NCBI RefSeq assembly: GCF_004340965.1
Contig: NZ_SLYA01000008.1
Span: 1-64,000 of the forward strand
Origin: Sphingomonas sp. PP-CE-1A-559
Lineage (GTDB): Bacteria; Pseudomonadota; Alphaproteobacteria; Sphingomonadales; Sphingomonadaceae
Length of the DNA stretch: 64,000 bases
Reading direction: 5' to 3'
Part shown: positions 31,744-40,964 of the stretch, piece by piece
Numbering within the stretch: position 1 is the first letter of the stretch
Layout of the letters: every line of letters starts with the position of its first letter
Notes under the pieces: generated by a model
What the model saw: the letters and a program-made list of their open reading frames with translations, nothing else
Told to the model about the DNA's origin: nothing
Database searches by the model: none
Made by a program: the position numbers and the translations under genes

Positions 31744-34356
31744 ATGCGATCATTCGCGATAGCGCTTGCTGCCACCGCTGCGATGCCGATGCCTGCGTTG
31801 GCGCAGGAGGTCGTTCGGGAAGCCGACGCAGTCGAAGACGACGATGAGGCCGGCGAGATCATCGTTACCGGCAGTCGTTTTGGTGGCCGCACGGCAACGC
31901 AATCGTCGACGCCAGTGGACGCCATATCGCGTGAGGCTCTGCAACAGAGCGGGCGTGTCGATCTCATCCAGATGCTGAAGGTTCAGGTGCCGAGCTTCAG
32001 CGCCCCGCGACCGCTGGCATCAGGTGTCGGCGATTTCATCCAGCCACCTTCCCTGCGCGGACTAGGGGCCGGCGAACTGCTCGTGCTGGTCAATGGCAAA
32101 CGTCGCCACACAACGGCCGACCTCAATTCGAGCAACGGCATCGGTCGCGGCGATGTCGCGGTTGATTTCAACGCCATCCCGACCCTTGCCATGTCGAGGA
32201 TCGAAGTGCTGCGCGATGGTGCTGCCGCCCAATACGGCTCGGACGCGATCTCGGGGGTGATCAACATGATCCTCGACCGCTCGCTCGGCACCATCGCGCA
32301 GGCGGGCTATGTGCAGACTACGAAAGGCGACGGCGACACCTACGAGGCAAGTGCCTCCACAGGCATCCCGCTCGGAGCGAACGGCGTCCTGCGCCTGACC
32401 GCGGCTTACCAAGATCGGGATGGCACCAATCGTGCGCGGGCGGATACGCGGCAGCAGTATTTCGGGACGAACGCCGCTGGTCGGCCAGTCGCGCCTTCTG
32501 GCAATTATGGCTCCGGTGTTGGACTGACACCATCGAATGGGACGCTCGACCCGCGGGAAGCCGGGTTCGACCGGAACGTATTCCAGCAGGGCGATCAGCC
32601 AAACCGAAACTACCAGCTCTTCTACAACCTCGTCGCGCCCCTGCCAGGGGGGACCGAACTTTACAGCTTTGGTGGGTACAATCGCCTCGATGGCGACATC
32701 CAGTATTTCTTCCGCCGTCCTGGACAGGACGAGACGGTACGCGCGCTCTACCCGGACGGTTACAGCCCAGGCCTCGACACTAGGCTGGAGAATATCTCCA
32801 CCGCGATCGGTCTGCGTGGAGACGACCTGGCGGGGTTCGGTTGGGACCTGTCGACCGTGTATGGCGTCAGCACCGTCCGCACGACTTACGTCGACAGCGT
32901 CAACGTATCCTTGGGAGCTGCCTCCCCGTCACGCTTTTACCGTGGCGGTAGCGACTTTTATCAATGGACCTCGAACCTCGATTTCACGCGAGAGATCCCG
33001 GTCGGTGACGATCAGCCGTTCAGACTGGCTTTCGGCGCCGAGTATCGCGAGGAAGCCTACCGTCTTTTCTCGGGGGCGCCCGATGGCTATCGCAATGGCG
33101 GGGTATTGATCCCGGATGGGCCCAACTCCGGTCGTCCGGGGCCGATAGGTTCGCAACCCGGACCAAGCAACGGACCCGATGATCGTGCGTCGATCGCTCG
33201 CGATAGCGTCGCGATCTATGGCGAAGTGGAAAAGCAGTTTTTCGGCCGGCTGCTGCTATCAGGTGCGGCCAGGCACGAACGTTATTCCGACTTCGGCAGT
33301 ACCACGAATTTCAAGGCTGCCGGGCGGCTCGGTCTGTTCGGCGGGCTTGCGCTGCGAAGCTCTTACAACACCGGCTTTCGCGCGCCTGCGCTGGCACAGT
33401 CCGGCTATAACGCATCGAATACGCTGATCCTCAACGGCGCCCAGGCGATCGTACGAGTGGCGGCAGTCGACAATCCTGCAGCGCGGCTTGCAGGCGCGAC
33501 TGACCTGAAACCTGAACAGTCACGCAACGTATCTATCGGTACCGTCTTCGAGGCCGGCGGATTTACAGCGACGCTCGATGCCTACCGTATCAAGGTGCGT
33601 GACCGCATCGCCATTTCATCGACCTTTCAGGACGCCCGCCTGACCAACTATCTGGCCGCCAATGGCCAGTCTGGCTTCGCTGCGTTGTCGTTCCTGACCA
33701 ACGCGGTCGACACGGAGACAAAGGGCATCGATCTGGTCATGAACTACCGACATCGCTTTGGAGACGGAAGCCGGATCACGGCCACGCTTGCGGGCAATTA
33801 CAACAAGACGACGTTCGACAGGATCGCGGGCACCCCGGCGCCGATCGCGGCACTGGGCATCACCACGCCGCTCTTTGACCTCACCCAGCAACTTCGCTTT
33901 TCGGACAGCCTACCGCGCGACAAGATCACACTGGATCTGAACTATGCGCGGGGACCGTTCACGTTGTCGCTCACCAACACCCGGTATGGGCGCGTCGCGA
34001 CGGTAGCGTTGCTTAATCGTACGCCGGCCCAAGTCGCAGCATTGGTTCAGGGCTATGACGTTCGCTTGGTTCCCTCGACGGGTAGTGCGGCGAACTCAGA
34101 CATCGTCCAGCGCTTTGGTGCCAAGATTCTGACGGATATCGATGTTGGCTGGCAGGCAACCCGTGCGTTTAGGCTGAGCGTGGGAGCGCAGAACGTCTTT
34201 GACATTTATCCGGACGAGAACATTGCTTCAACGGTCTCCAGCGTCGCGACCGGGACCAATGGCGCCGACAATGCCGGCACCCAGCCTTACAACGCTGTTT
34301 CCCCCTTCGGATTTAACGGTCGATCTATATTCATGCGCGGCAGTTATAGCTTTTAA
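31744..34356 (+). CDS. TonB-dependent receptor, large
   Basis: An 870-residue outer-membrane receptor. The signal peptide is IALAATAAMPMPALAQE. A TonB box-like EIIVTGSRFGG at residues ~38-48 precedes the plug (GRVDLIQMLKVQVPSFSAPR; PPSLRGLGAGELLVLVNGKR; IEVLRDGAAAQYGSDAISG). The barrel ends in NGRSIFMRGSYSF with terminal Phe. This plug type, with LVLVNGKRRH and VDFNAIPTLAM, is the sphingomonad/Caulobacter kind whose ligands range over peptides, sugars and aromatics. GGGA lies 6 nt before the start. It follows the ABC operon by 120 bp on the same strand and may be its outer-membrane partner. Confidence 0.92.
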   Translation: MRSFAIALAATAAMPMPALAQEVVREADAVEDDDEAGEIIVTGSRFGGRTATQSSTPVDAISREALQQSGRVDLIQMLKVQVPSFSAPRPLASGVGDFIQPPSLRGLGAGELLVLVNGKRRHTTADLNSSNGIGRGDVAVDFNAIPTLAMSRIEVLRDGAAAQYGSDAISGVINMILDRSLGTIAQAGYVQTTKGDGDTYEASASTGIPLGANGVLRLTAAYQDRDGTNRARADTRQQYFGTNAAGRPVAPSGNYGSGVGLTPSNGTLDPREAGFDRNVFQQGDQPNRNYQLFYNLVAPLPGGTELYSFGGYNRLDGDIQYFFRRPGQDETVRALYPDGYSPGLDTRLENISTAIGLRGDDLAGFGWDLSTVYGVSTVRTTYVDSVNVSLGAASPSRFYRGGSDFYQWTSNLDFTREIPVGDDQPFRLAFGAEYREEAYRLFSGAPDGYRNGGVLIPDGPNSGRPGPIGSQPGPSNGPDDRASIARDSVAIYGEVEKQFFGRLLLSGAARHERYSDFGSTTNFKAAGRLGLFGGLALRSSYNTGFRAPALAQSGYNASNTLILNGAQAIVRVAAVDNPAARLAGATDLKPEQSRNVSIGTVFEAGGFTATLDAYRIKVRDRIAISSTFQDARLTNYLAANGQSGFAALSFLTNAVDTETKGIDLVMNYRHRFGDGSRITATLAGNYNKTTFDRIAGTPAPIAALGITTPLFDLTQQLRFSDSLPRDKITLDLNYARGPFTLSLTNTRYGRVATVALLNRTPAQVAALVQGYDVRLVPSTGSAANSDIVQRFGAKILTDIDVGWQATRAFRLSVGAQNVFDIYPDENIASTVSSVATGTNGADNAGTQPYNAVSPFGFNGRSIFMRGSYSF

Positions 34357-34468
34357 CACAAAAACCTGTTGCGCAGCCCGCCTAAACGCCGAGTGACACG
34401 CTATATGGCTACCACGCATCAGGGCTCGGGATGGCCGGCGGTAATAAGTCGGCAACAAATCCGTTCCG

Positions 34469-35764
34469 CTATTTGGCAGCGGGCAAAAACGCTTTGTCGA
34501 TCCGGGCAGCGACACCAACGCTGCGACCCGCAAGGTTGGGCACGCTGTATCGCACCGCGGTTCCCAGCACCTGCGCCGCCTGCGACAGCGTCATGCCATA
34601 GTCTTGGCGGAGCCACTGGATCATGCCGGTGCTGGCGGACTTCAAGGCCTCGTCGATTGCCCCCCCCTGTCCCAGCACCATGATCTGCGTCGGGGACTCG
34701 ACACGGGGCATGGATACGGCGCGGCCCTTTATGACCTCGACGGTGACGGTCACGTCCATTGAGGTTTCGAGCGCATATTGCGTTGTCTCGCCGTCGCCTT
34801 GGAGGGCGTGCGCATCGCCGAAGTAGAGCAAGGCCCCGGGCTGCTGGACGGGAAGGTAGACGATGTTGCCCTCCGCCACCTCAGGGAAGTCCATGTTGCC
34901 GCCGAAGCGCCCCGTGTCGCCCGTTGAGATCGCAGGCAACCCGAACCCCGGTGCGACAGCGAGCCCGCCGAGCATCGGCCTGACGGGTACCGAGTAACCG
35001 GCAAGCGCACCGTCGGCCTTTTCGGGGCGGGCACGGCCAGCTTCACGATCGAGAAGCCACTTGACCGGCGCACCGAGCTTTCCCGCCTCCGGCACCAGCG
35101 ACGTGCCCAACGCGCGCCCGACGACTGCATCGAGACTGTCGGCCCAGTTGCGGTTGAGCTTCAGCTTGCGAATGTGGACAGCCAGCGTGTCCCCGGGCTG
35201 CGCACCGGCGACGAAGAAGGGGCCGGTCTGCGGGTTTCCGAACAGCGCACGTGTCTTGCCCTGCTCGTCCACCCCGCCTGAGTCGATCGTCGTGGTGTGG
35301 ATCGTATCGCCCGGCCAGACCACCAGGACCGGGCGGCGATCAGCATTCCAGCTATTGGAGTAGTCACTTGGTACGAACTCGACGGTGCGGGGGCCACCGC
35401 TGCCTTGCTCGGGGACACGCCATCCCGTTACCGCGTGGGAAGCGCGGGCAGCGGGATCGTTGGTATCAGGCATGTCGGCGATTCCCGTCAGCTCAGAACC
35501 CCGCAAGCGCAAGTTGTAGGTCGATACACGGCCCTTTTCGTCCGTCGCCGTCAGCGTCATCCTGTCGCGTCCTCCTTTACCGGCGATCCGATCGCCGTCC
35601 AGATCGCCACTTATGTCGTTGCCGGCATGACCGATGGTGAGGGTGGAGAAGGTCGGATTGCCCCACAGGTCAGTGCGGACGATCCAACTTTCCGCCGCAG
35701 CAGGCATGGTGAGGATTGGAGAAGTGATGGAGAGAAGTAGGGCAGCGAGGCGGGAAGGCGACAT
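34469..35764 (-). CDS. Acetamidase/formamidase-family protein, exported
   Basis: A 431-residue member of the FmdA/AmdA family with an added N-terminal extension. Residues 1-24 are a signal peptide (LAALLLSITSPILTMPAAAE), so unlike most amidases it is exported. Residues 25-115 form a beta-rich domain, and the FmdA_AmdA fold follows: VVWPGDTIHTTTIDSGGVDE, GAQPGDTLAVHIRKLKL, DTGRFGGNMDFPEVAEGN, then QPGALLYFGDAHALQGDGE. The family hydrolyses small amides to acid and ammonia, but the substrate here is open. A decayed paralogue is at 44279. It is divergent from the LytTR regulator across a direct-repeat site. Confidence 0.87.
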   Translation of the reverse strand: MSPSRLAALLLSITSPILTMPAAAESWIVRTDLWGNPTFSTLTIGHAGNDISGDLDGDRIAGKGGRDRMTLTATDEKGRVSTYNLRLRGSELTGIADMPDTNDPAARASHAVTGWRVPEQGSGGPRTVEFVPSDYSNSWNADRRPVLVVWPGDTIHTTTIDSGGVDEQGKTRALFGNPQTGPFFVAGAQPGDTLAVHIRKLKLNRNWADSLDAVVGRALGTSLVPEAGKLGAPVKWLLDREAGRARPEKADGALAGYSVPVRPMLGGLAVAPGFGLPAISTGDTGRFGGNMDFPEVAEGNIVYLPVQQPGALLYFGDAHALQGDGETTQYALETSMDVTVTVEVIKGRAVSMPRVESPTQIMVLGQGGAIDEALKSASTGMIQWLRQDYGMTLSQAAQVLGTAVRYSVPNLAGRSVGVAARIDKAFLPAAK

Positions 35765-35831
35765 GCGGCATACTCTTTGTTGTGTTTATTGGCCCGGCAC
35801 GTTCCATCGTCGGCGACAAGATGAAACACCC

Positions 35832-35862
35832 GATCGGTGAACACCCGACCTGATCGGTGAAC
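35832..35862. promoter_or_regulatory. Direct-repeat site, LytTR binding candidate
   Basis: GATCGGTGAAC occurs at 35832-35842 and again at 35852-35862, spaced exactly 20 bp start to start. LytTR regulators bind two direct repeats about two helical turns apart, so spacing and location (between LytTR and the amidase-like gene) fit. Confidence 0.6.
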
Positions 35863-35892
35863 GACGATCCCGGCCATGCTAGTGTCGTTGCG

Positions 35893-37311
35893 ATGACAGC
35901 CTGTCGCGCTCTTGCCCTGTTGATCGCGCTGTGCGTCGGCTACCCTTCATGGGCAACCGCGACATTGGGCTGGCAGCTGTGCGAAGGCGGGCGGGCCGTG
36001 CAGTGTCGAGCCGTCACTCCAGAGTATATCGATCTAAGCTCTACCCTCACAATCCTCACAACGGTTGTCCACGTCCCGCCCAACGAGTTCGGCGATCCGC
36101 TTTCGGTTGAGATCGACGCGATGGCGAGTTCGGAGGTTCGCTGGAACGGGGTCGCTATTGGACGGAACGGCGTGCCGGGCACGGTTCGGGCGGACGAAGT
36201 GCCGGGTCGCTACAGCGTCAGCCTGGACGTGCCGCCCGCCTCGATCCGCCCTGGCGACAACCGGGTAACGATCCTCTTGTCGTCGCACCATCTGTGGCTC
36301 CCGGTCGGACGCCCCGTCCACCGGATTGCCATCGGGCCCCGACAGGATGCCGATGCCTATACGGTTCGCCATTATCTATGGACGCTGGCGACGCTGGCGC
36401 TTCCAGCCTGTGTCCTATTGGCGCTGATGGTGTTCATGTCCGTCGGGAGGATCGGGCGGGCGGGGCTTCCAATGCTGGCGGTCCTGGCCGCGGTCATCGC
36501 GCAGGGATTGATCGAGACCAGCAAGCTGGTAATCCTCTACACCTATCCCTGGCACCTCAGTCGTATGGTCTCGTTGATCGGCCTGACGGCGATCGTCGGC
36601 CTGCTACTGGTAGGATTTGCGAGCCGCGTGTTCATGAATGCGCGTGCCATCGTTGTCGTCGCCACTGGCATGGCGATGATTGTGGCATGTCTGATCGTGC
36701 GTGGCCTGGACCAGCAGTCGCTCGCCGTCTTCGAGGTCGCCATGCTGGCAGTCGCTGGAGTCGCGTTGCCGGCTGCGGCTCGACGTGATCGACGGGCGAT
36801 CCTTCTTGCACCGGTGGCAGTGTCGTTGGCAGCTTGTGCGCATATCGTCGGCCCCGACTTTCTCGATGCAGGCTATTACGTCGCGGCCGCCGGTGCCTCG
36901 GTCGCTCTCGGGCTAGCGGCAATCCTCCGACCGGGGCCGGTCGAAGAGGTGCCGGTCGCCGTCCCTGCCGTCGAGCCGACCGTGACCCTGCGCGACGGTG
37001 CCCGCCACCATGTGATTTCACCCTCGCGCATGGTGTTTCTCGAAGCGGACGATGATTACTGCATCCTGCATACGGACGATGGGCGGGAAGTGGTGGTGAC
37101 GATGACACTAAAGGCGGTACTCGCTCTTCTCACCGCTGATTTTGTTCGAATTCACCGTAGCCATGCCATCAATATCCGTCATCTGCTCGAGACGCGGGCC
37201 GGGGGGAATGGCCGCCTTGCCGAACTTTCGGGCGGCATCGTTCTACCGATCGGACGGGTCTACGCGGCCAAGCTTCAGGCAATCACCGAAGCGGTGGTAA
37301 AGTCGGCGTGA
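35893..37311 (+). CDS. Membrane-bound LytTR-family regulator
   Basis: A 472-residue one-component regulator. ATG 35893 gives a clean signal (ALALLIALCVGYPSWATA); the GTG at 35857 would put the start inside the direct repeats. An extracytoplasmic beta domain (residues ~20-155, with SVEIDAMASSEVRWNGVAIG) is followed by about seven membrane helices (LATLALPACVLLALMVFMSV; VFMNARAIVVVATGMAMIVA). The LytTR DNA-binding domain occupies the last ~105 residues (MVFLEADDDYCILHTDDG; FVRIHRSHAINIRHLLE). It probably senses an envelope signal and controls itself or the divergent amidase-like gene. Confidence 0.9.
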   Translation: MTACRALALLIALCVGYPSWATATLGWQLCEGGRAVQCRAVTPEYIDLSSTLTILTTVVHVPPNEFGDPLSVEIDAMASSEVRWNGVAIGRNGVPGTVRADEVPGRYSVSLDVPPASIRPGDNRVTILLSSHHLWLPVGRPVHRIAIGPRQDADAYTVRHYLWTLATLALPACVLLALMVFMSVGRIGRAGLPMLAVLAAVIAQGLIETSKLVILYTYPWHLSRMVSLIGLTAIVGLLLVGFASRVFMNARAIVVVATGMAMIVACLIVRGLDQQSLAVFEVAMLAVAGVALPAAARRDRRAILLAPVAVSLAACAHIVGPDFLDAGYYVAAAGASVALGLAAILRPGPVEEVPVAVPAVEPTVTLRDGARHHVISPSRMVFLEADDDYCILHTDDGREVVVTMTLKAVLALLTADFVRIHRSHAINIRHLLETRAGGNGRLAELSGGIVLPIGRVYAAKLQAITEAVVKSA

Positions 37312-37520
37312 TCTAAATCTCGGGAGGTTGCCTCACCGGCAAACATTCCAAAACTGGACTTGGACAGATATCAAAAGGTCAGTCGCGTTTGAAACTCGGT
37401 CAATTCCAGGAACACGAGGCCTTCTCGCCTGCCTTTCCCTTTTCGAAACACACCGGCCACCCACTGATATTCAAAGTAGCAAAACTTCTGCAGCAGCTAT
37501 TCGATGGAATGGATATTGAT

Positions 37521-38384
37521 CTAGGTCTGACTAACTAACCAATCGCGGAAGCACTGCATCGCCGGGTCAACCTTTCGCGAATGCAGCCGTGTTAACCAGT
37601 AGTTTCCGATATCGACTTCTATAACGAAAGGCTGGATTAGGCGCTCTGCGGCAATCTCCCGCTGAAACATGGTGGCAGGTGCGAGCGCGACGCCAAACCC
37701 GGCCATCGCCGCGCTCGCCATCGACACAGAACTATCGAACATCGGACCGCGTGAGGTCGGCGCAGGACTACCTGCGATCTCGAACCATGCTGCCCATTCG
37801 TCGGATCGATACGAACGTAGCAACGTCTCGCGATGGAGGTCCGGTGGTATTCGAAGACGTCTCGCTATCGAAGGGGTGCACAGCGGTGTTAGCGGCGCTT
37901 TCAAAATTGGTTCGGCATAAGTGCCGTGCCACGCGCCCTTGCCGAAGCGAATTGCGTAGTGGAGCGCCTCGCCGGCAAGATCGACACGGTTGTTGTTGAT
38001 CGAAACGCACAGGGCGATGTGCGGATGGCTGGTCGTGAAGCCTTCGAGCCGTTCGATCAGCCATCCGGTTGCGAACGTGCCCACAACGCCGATATTCAGG
38101 GTATATTGGAAGCGCCCCTCGGCGAAGCGATCAAGCGTTGCCCCAACCTGATCGAACGCTTCCGCAAGTACGGGGACCAAACCTTGCCCGTCGTTCGTCA
38201 GCGCCAACCCCCGTGGCAGTCGGTGGAATAGCCGTGTGCCAAGCCGCTGTTCGAGCTGGGCAACCTGATGGCTGACCGCTCCCTGGCTAACGCGCAACTC
38301 GATGGCGGCGCGCGTGAAGTTCAGGTGACGGGCGGATGCCTCGAAGGCTCGAAGGGCGTTGAGGGGAAGCTGCGCGCGATCCAT
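37521..38384 (-). CDS. LysR-family regulator, AmpR/GcvA-like
   Basis: A 287-residue activator starting at ATG 38384; an in-frame TTG six bases upstream is less likely. The winged HTH reads LPLNALRAFEASARHLNFTR, then AAIELRVSQGAVSHQVAQLE, the wording of the AmpR/GcvA branch. The C-terminal periplasmic-binding-like effector domain has LNIGVVGTFATGWLIERLEG and MASAAMAGFGVALAPATMF. AmpR proteins control beta-lactamases in response to cell-wall muropeptides. It is divergent from a B3 metallo-beta-lactamase, so the same role is likely, although B3 enzymes are seldom inducible. The palindrome at 38392 lies between the two. Confidence 0.87.
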   Translation of the reverse strand: MDRAQLPLNALRAFEASARHLNFTRAAIELRVSQGAVSHQVAQLEQRLGTRLFHRLPRGLALTNDGQGLVPVLAEAFDQVGATLDRFAEGRFQYTLNIGVVGTFATGWLIERLEGFTTSHPHIALCVSINNNRVDLAGEALHYAIRFGKGAWHGTYAEPILKAPLTPLCTPSIARRLRIPPDLHRETLLRSYRSDEWAAWFEIAGSPAPTSRGPMFDSSVSMASAAMAGFGVALAPATMFQREIAAERLIQPFVIEVDIGNYWLTRLHSRKVDPAMQCFRDWLVSQT

Positions 38385-38391
38385 TACCAAC

Positions 38392-38408
38392 CATTAATTA
38401 TACTAATG
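38392..38408. promoter_or_regulatory. CATTA-N7-TAATG dyad, LysR box candidate
   Basis: Perfect 5-bp arms, AT-rich, just ahead of the LysR start and 73 bp before the MBL start. AmpR-type sites are AT-rich dyads in this position. Confidence 0.55.
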
Positions 38409-38480
38409 ACTCTGTCGAGATATGATCCTTTGTCGGGATCGTCCTCTGGCCTCATGATCGGGAGGAAAGGGGAACGAACG

Positions 38481-39347
38481 ATGATTTCAAGAACGATGCT
38501 GATGGCCGCAGCCGCCCTCTCTGGACCGGTATCGAGCCAAGTACCCGATGACCCGCTGACCAAGCCATTGGCGGTAGAACGCGAGGCCGAGTGGTTAGCG
38601 CCGGTCAATCCGGTGCGCGTCTTCGGCAAAACCTATCTGGTCGGCTTTGGCGGTCTCAACATAGCGATGATCGATACTGGTGCCGGCCTGATCTTGGTCG
38701 ACGCAGGGTTGCCGCAGGCGGAACCGAGGATTCTCGCTAACGTTGCCGAACTCGGCTTTCGTCCACGAGACATCAAATACATTCTCAGTACCGAACCACA
38801 TTTCGATCATGCTGGCGGACTTGCGGCACTGGTCCGCGACACTGGTGCGACGGTGATTGCGAGCCCCCGAGCCGCGCAAGCCCTGCGCACTGGACGGTTG
38901 GCTAGCGACGATCCCCAGCTTGCTTACGACTCGCGTTTCCCTCCGTTGCAAAACGTGCGCGTTATCGCAAACGCAGAGAAGCTGCGACTTGGTGATACCA
39001 CCGTCATCGCCCGCGCGACGCCAGGACATACGGCCGGCAGCATGAGCTGGGCATGGCGCTCATGCGAGGCTGCGAAGTGCCGCAGCATCGTATTTGGCTC
39101 CAGCCTCAACCCCGTCGCGGCCAAGGGATACCGCTACTCATCGCCAGCGGGCCAGACCGTCGTCGCGAGCTTTCGCCGCGCCTACGCCACCATGAACACT
39201 TTGCCGTGTGACATCCTGATAACGGCTCATGTAGAGCAAAGCGGTAGCAACGGTCGGTTCGCCACGACCCCCGACCCTTGCCGTACCTATGTCCGCGCGT
39301 CGCAGCGTGCACTGGCCGCTCGCCTCAAAACAGAACGCCGCAAGTAA
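38481..39347 (+). CDS. Subclass B3 metallo-beta-lactamase, Glu-116 type
   Basis: A 288-residue periplasmic zinc hydrolase. ATG 38481 has a GGGGA site 8 nt upstream. Signal peptide: MLMAAAALSGPVSS. After LVDAGLPQAEP comes the metal motif STEPHFDHAGGL (residues ~103-114). The first ligand, usually His of HxHxDH, is Glu105; His107, Asp109 and His110 are kept. Later ligands are His183 in ATPGHTAGS and His250 in ITAHVEQSG. Glu at standard position 116 defines the B3-E variants known in sphingobia (SIE-1), with altered zinc binding. It is divergent from the AmpR-like LysR, which suggests regulated expression. Penicillin, cephalosporin and carbapenem hydrolysis are possible but not proven. Confidence 0.92.
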   Translation: MISRTMLMAAAALSGPVSSQVPDDPLTKPLAVEREAEWLAPVNPVRVFGKTYLVGFGGLNIAMIDTGAGLILVDAGLPQAEPRILANVAELGFRPRDIKYILSTEPHFDHAGGLAALVRDTGATVIASPRAAQALRTGRLASDDPQLAYDSRFPPLQNVRVIANAEKLRLGDTTVIARATPGHTAGSMSWAWRSCEAAKCRSIVFGSSLNPVAAKGYRYSSPAGQTVVASFRRAYATMNTLPCDILITAHVEQSGSNGRFATTPDPCRTYVRASQRALAARLKTERRK

Positions 39348-39671
39348 CAGATCAAACCTATTAATCCGCTGATTGAAGGTTCCCGTTCTTGTCGACTGCG
39401 TCAAAGGCAGATTCTTAAAAGATCAGCCTTTCGAACATGACGGCTTACAGGGTCCAGTAATAACCGATCAAGGCAAGACAGCATTTAGGAGACGGGCGGG
39501 CTAGTGTTATTACCAATGTGTATCGGATGCCCGCTGACGGTGCGGGGGACCGATCGACGTTCACTATTGGATCCAAGGTTTGTTCAAGCCAACCTGCACT
39601 CCGAACTGTGCTGACGTCACTCTAGCGAACACTTGGACCTTAAATTATGAACGTTGATCGACCCCAGACCA
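39348..39671. other. Spacer between convergent genes
   Basis: The MBL and DUF3617 genes converge here. No gene, repeat or strong hairpin with a T-run was seen. Confidence 0.3.
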
Positions 39672-40232
39672 CTAGCCCGCCTTTGGCGCGTCGCACTCGC
39701 CAAGACGCTTGCCAGAAACTTGAGTTTTCGTAATGACCTTGCCACCCTTCTGCGCGCCGCCCATCATCGGCATCTCCATCGTCGCCTCACTGACAACGTC
39801 ATAGCTCGTGCTAGCGAATTTCCCCGAGGTCGTGGCGCGCATCTCGCCAGATGGCATACCTGGCATGTTCTTGCACACCAAGGTGCCGTCGATCTTGCCG
39901 CCGCCCATTTCGAACTTCTCATACGTGCAGTTCTTGGCCGCGCCCAGCATATCCTGTGGGGGCTTTGCAGCCTGTTCCGGCGTCAGGCAAGTCTGCACCT
40001 TTTGAGACTTCGACTGCTGCTTCATCGCGTCCGCCATGCCGGCGGGAAGGCCGGGACCTTCGACCGACAGGATCGCAACCGTCGTCTCCCACTTACCGGG
40101 CTCAAGCCTCACCGCATCCTTGGTTGCAGCGACGACTTCGGCGAGGGAGGCATTCTCTCCCTTAACGGTTGGTGTAGAATTACACGCCGACAGCAGGGAC
40201 GCGACGGGTAAGATAAACGCGAGACGCTTCAT
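39672..40232 (-). CDS. DUF3617 lipoprotein
   Basis: A 186-residue envelope protein. ATG 40232 has AGGAGAAC 5 nt upstream; the longer frame has no site. The signal LAFILPVASLLSAC ends in the lipobox LSAC. The mature protein shows the DUF3617 pattern: RLEPGKWETTVAILSVEGPG early, then QTCLTPEQAAKPP, NCTYEKFEMGGGKIDGTLVC and a final KTQVSGKRLGEC, with conserved Cys pairs. DUF3617 proteins are common in sphingomonads, but their function is not established. Confidence 0.88.
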   Translation of the reverse strand: MKRLAFILPVASLLSACNSTPTVKGENASLAEVVAATKDAVRLEPGKWETTVAILSVEGPGLPAGMADAMKQQSKSQKVQTCLTPEQAAKPPQDMLGAAKNCTYEKFEMGGGKIDGTLVCKNMPGMPSGEMRATTSGKFASTSYDVVSEATMEMPMMGGAQKGGKVITKTQVSGKRLGECDAPKAG

Positions 40233-40964
40233 AAATTGTTCTCCTGTCGACAAATGCTCTGCCAATCGGTGACGTGTATGCGGCACAAGCGAAGCTTACG
40301 GCCGATCCTGCGGCAAATGGCTATATTTCGATCGAGCGACATATTGAGGTAACGCGGACAGATAATGCTCAGCTGATAAATCGCCAATCACCATTGCGCA
40401 TCAATTGCAGGAGGTTATTATTATGTCAAACATTCACGCGTCATGATAAACGACACACAGAATATTAACTACTAATCAACCACTCTCCCAGATTGCTAAC
40501 CTCATTAATATTAAGCAGTTTTGCTGGACTTTCTGATCAGCGCTTTGATCGCGCGTTTTCATGCGGGCGTCCGGTATGGACGTTTTCCAGAAAGCGGTTC
40601 CTAGAAGCGGTCGGACCGCATTCCTTCCATTTTAGCTACTCCGCTGCACTCGAACGTCTCCATTCCACTAGCGATCCGCGCCACTCGAAACCGGACTGGC
40701 GTAGCAAAGGGATCTGTTACGGTTGGGCATCGAAACAGCGAACTATCATGCGGAACACCGCAAAAGTTACTCTTGTTGGCGCCGATAGCTTTCGGCTGAC
40801 CGTCAGGCGGGGTTGCTTTGATTTCTTCCGATATCGAACGGGCATATTGCAAGAGCATTGCTACCGATCCACGGAGAGACGCATCCCGTGCGTAGAGCGG
40901 CCATGGCGAGCGCTCTGTAGCAGGTGGACATCATTTTCTGGACGTTTGCGCGGTAACTGGCGGA
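40233..40964. other. Long spacer, no gene recognised
   Basis: About 730 bp with visibly lower GC than the flanks, particularly 40280-40520 (runs such as TTATTATTATG). Several short frames exist on both strands, but none has a ribosome-binding site, signal peptide or family motif. It contains the promoter region of the DUF3617 gene and a nine-C run at 40972-40980, at the 3' end of the next gene. It may be decayed transferred DNA. Confidence 0.35.
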
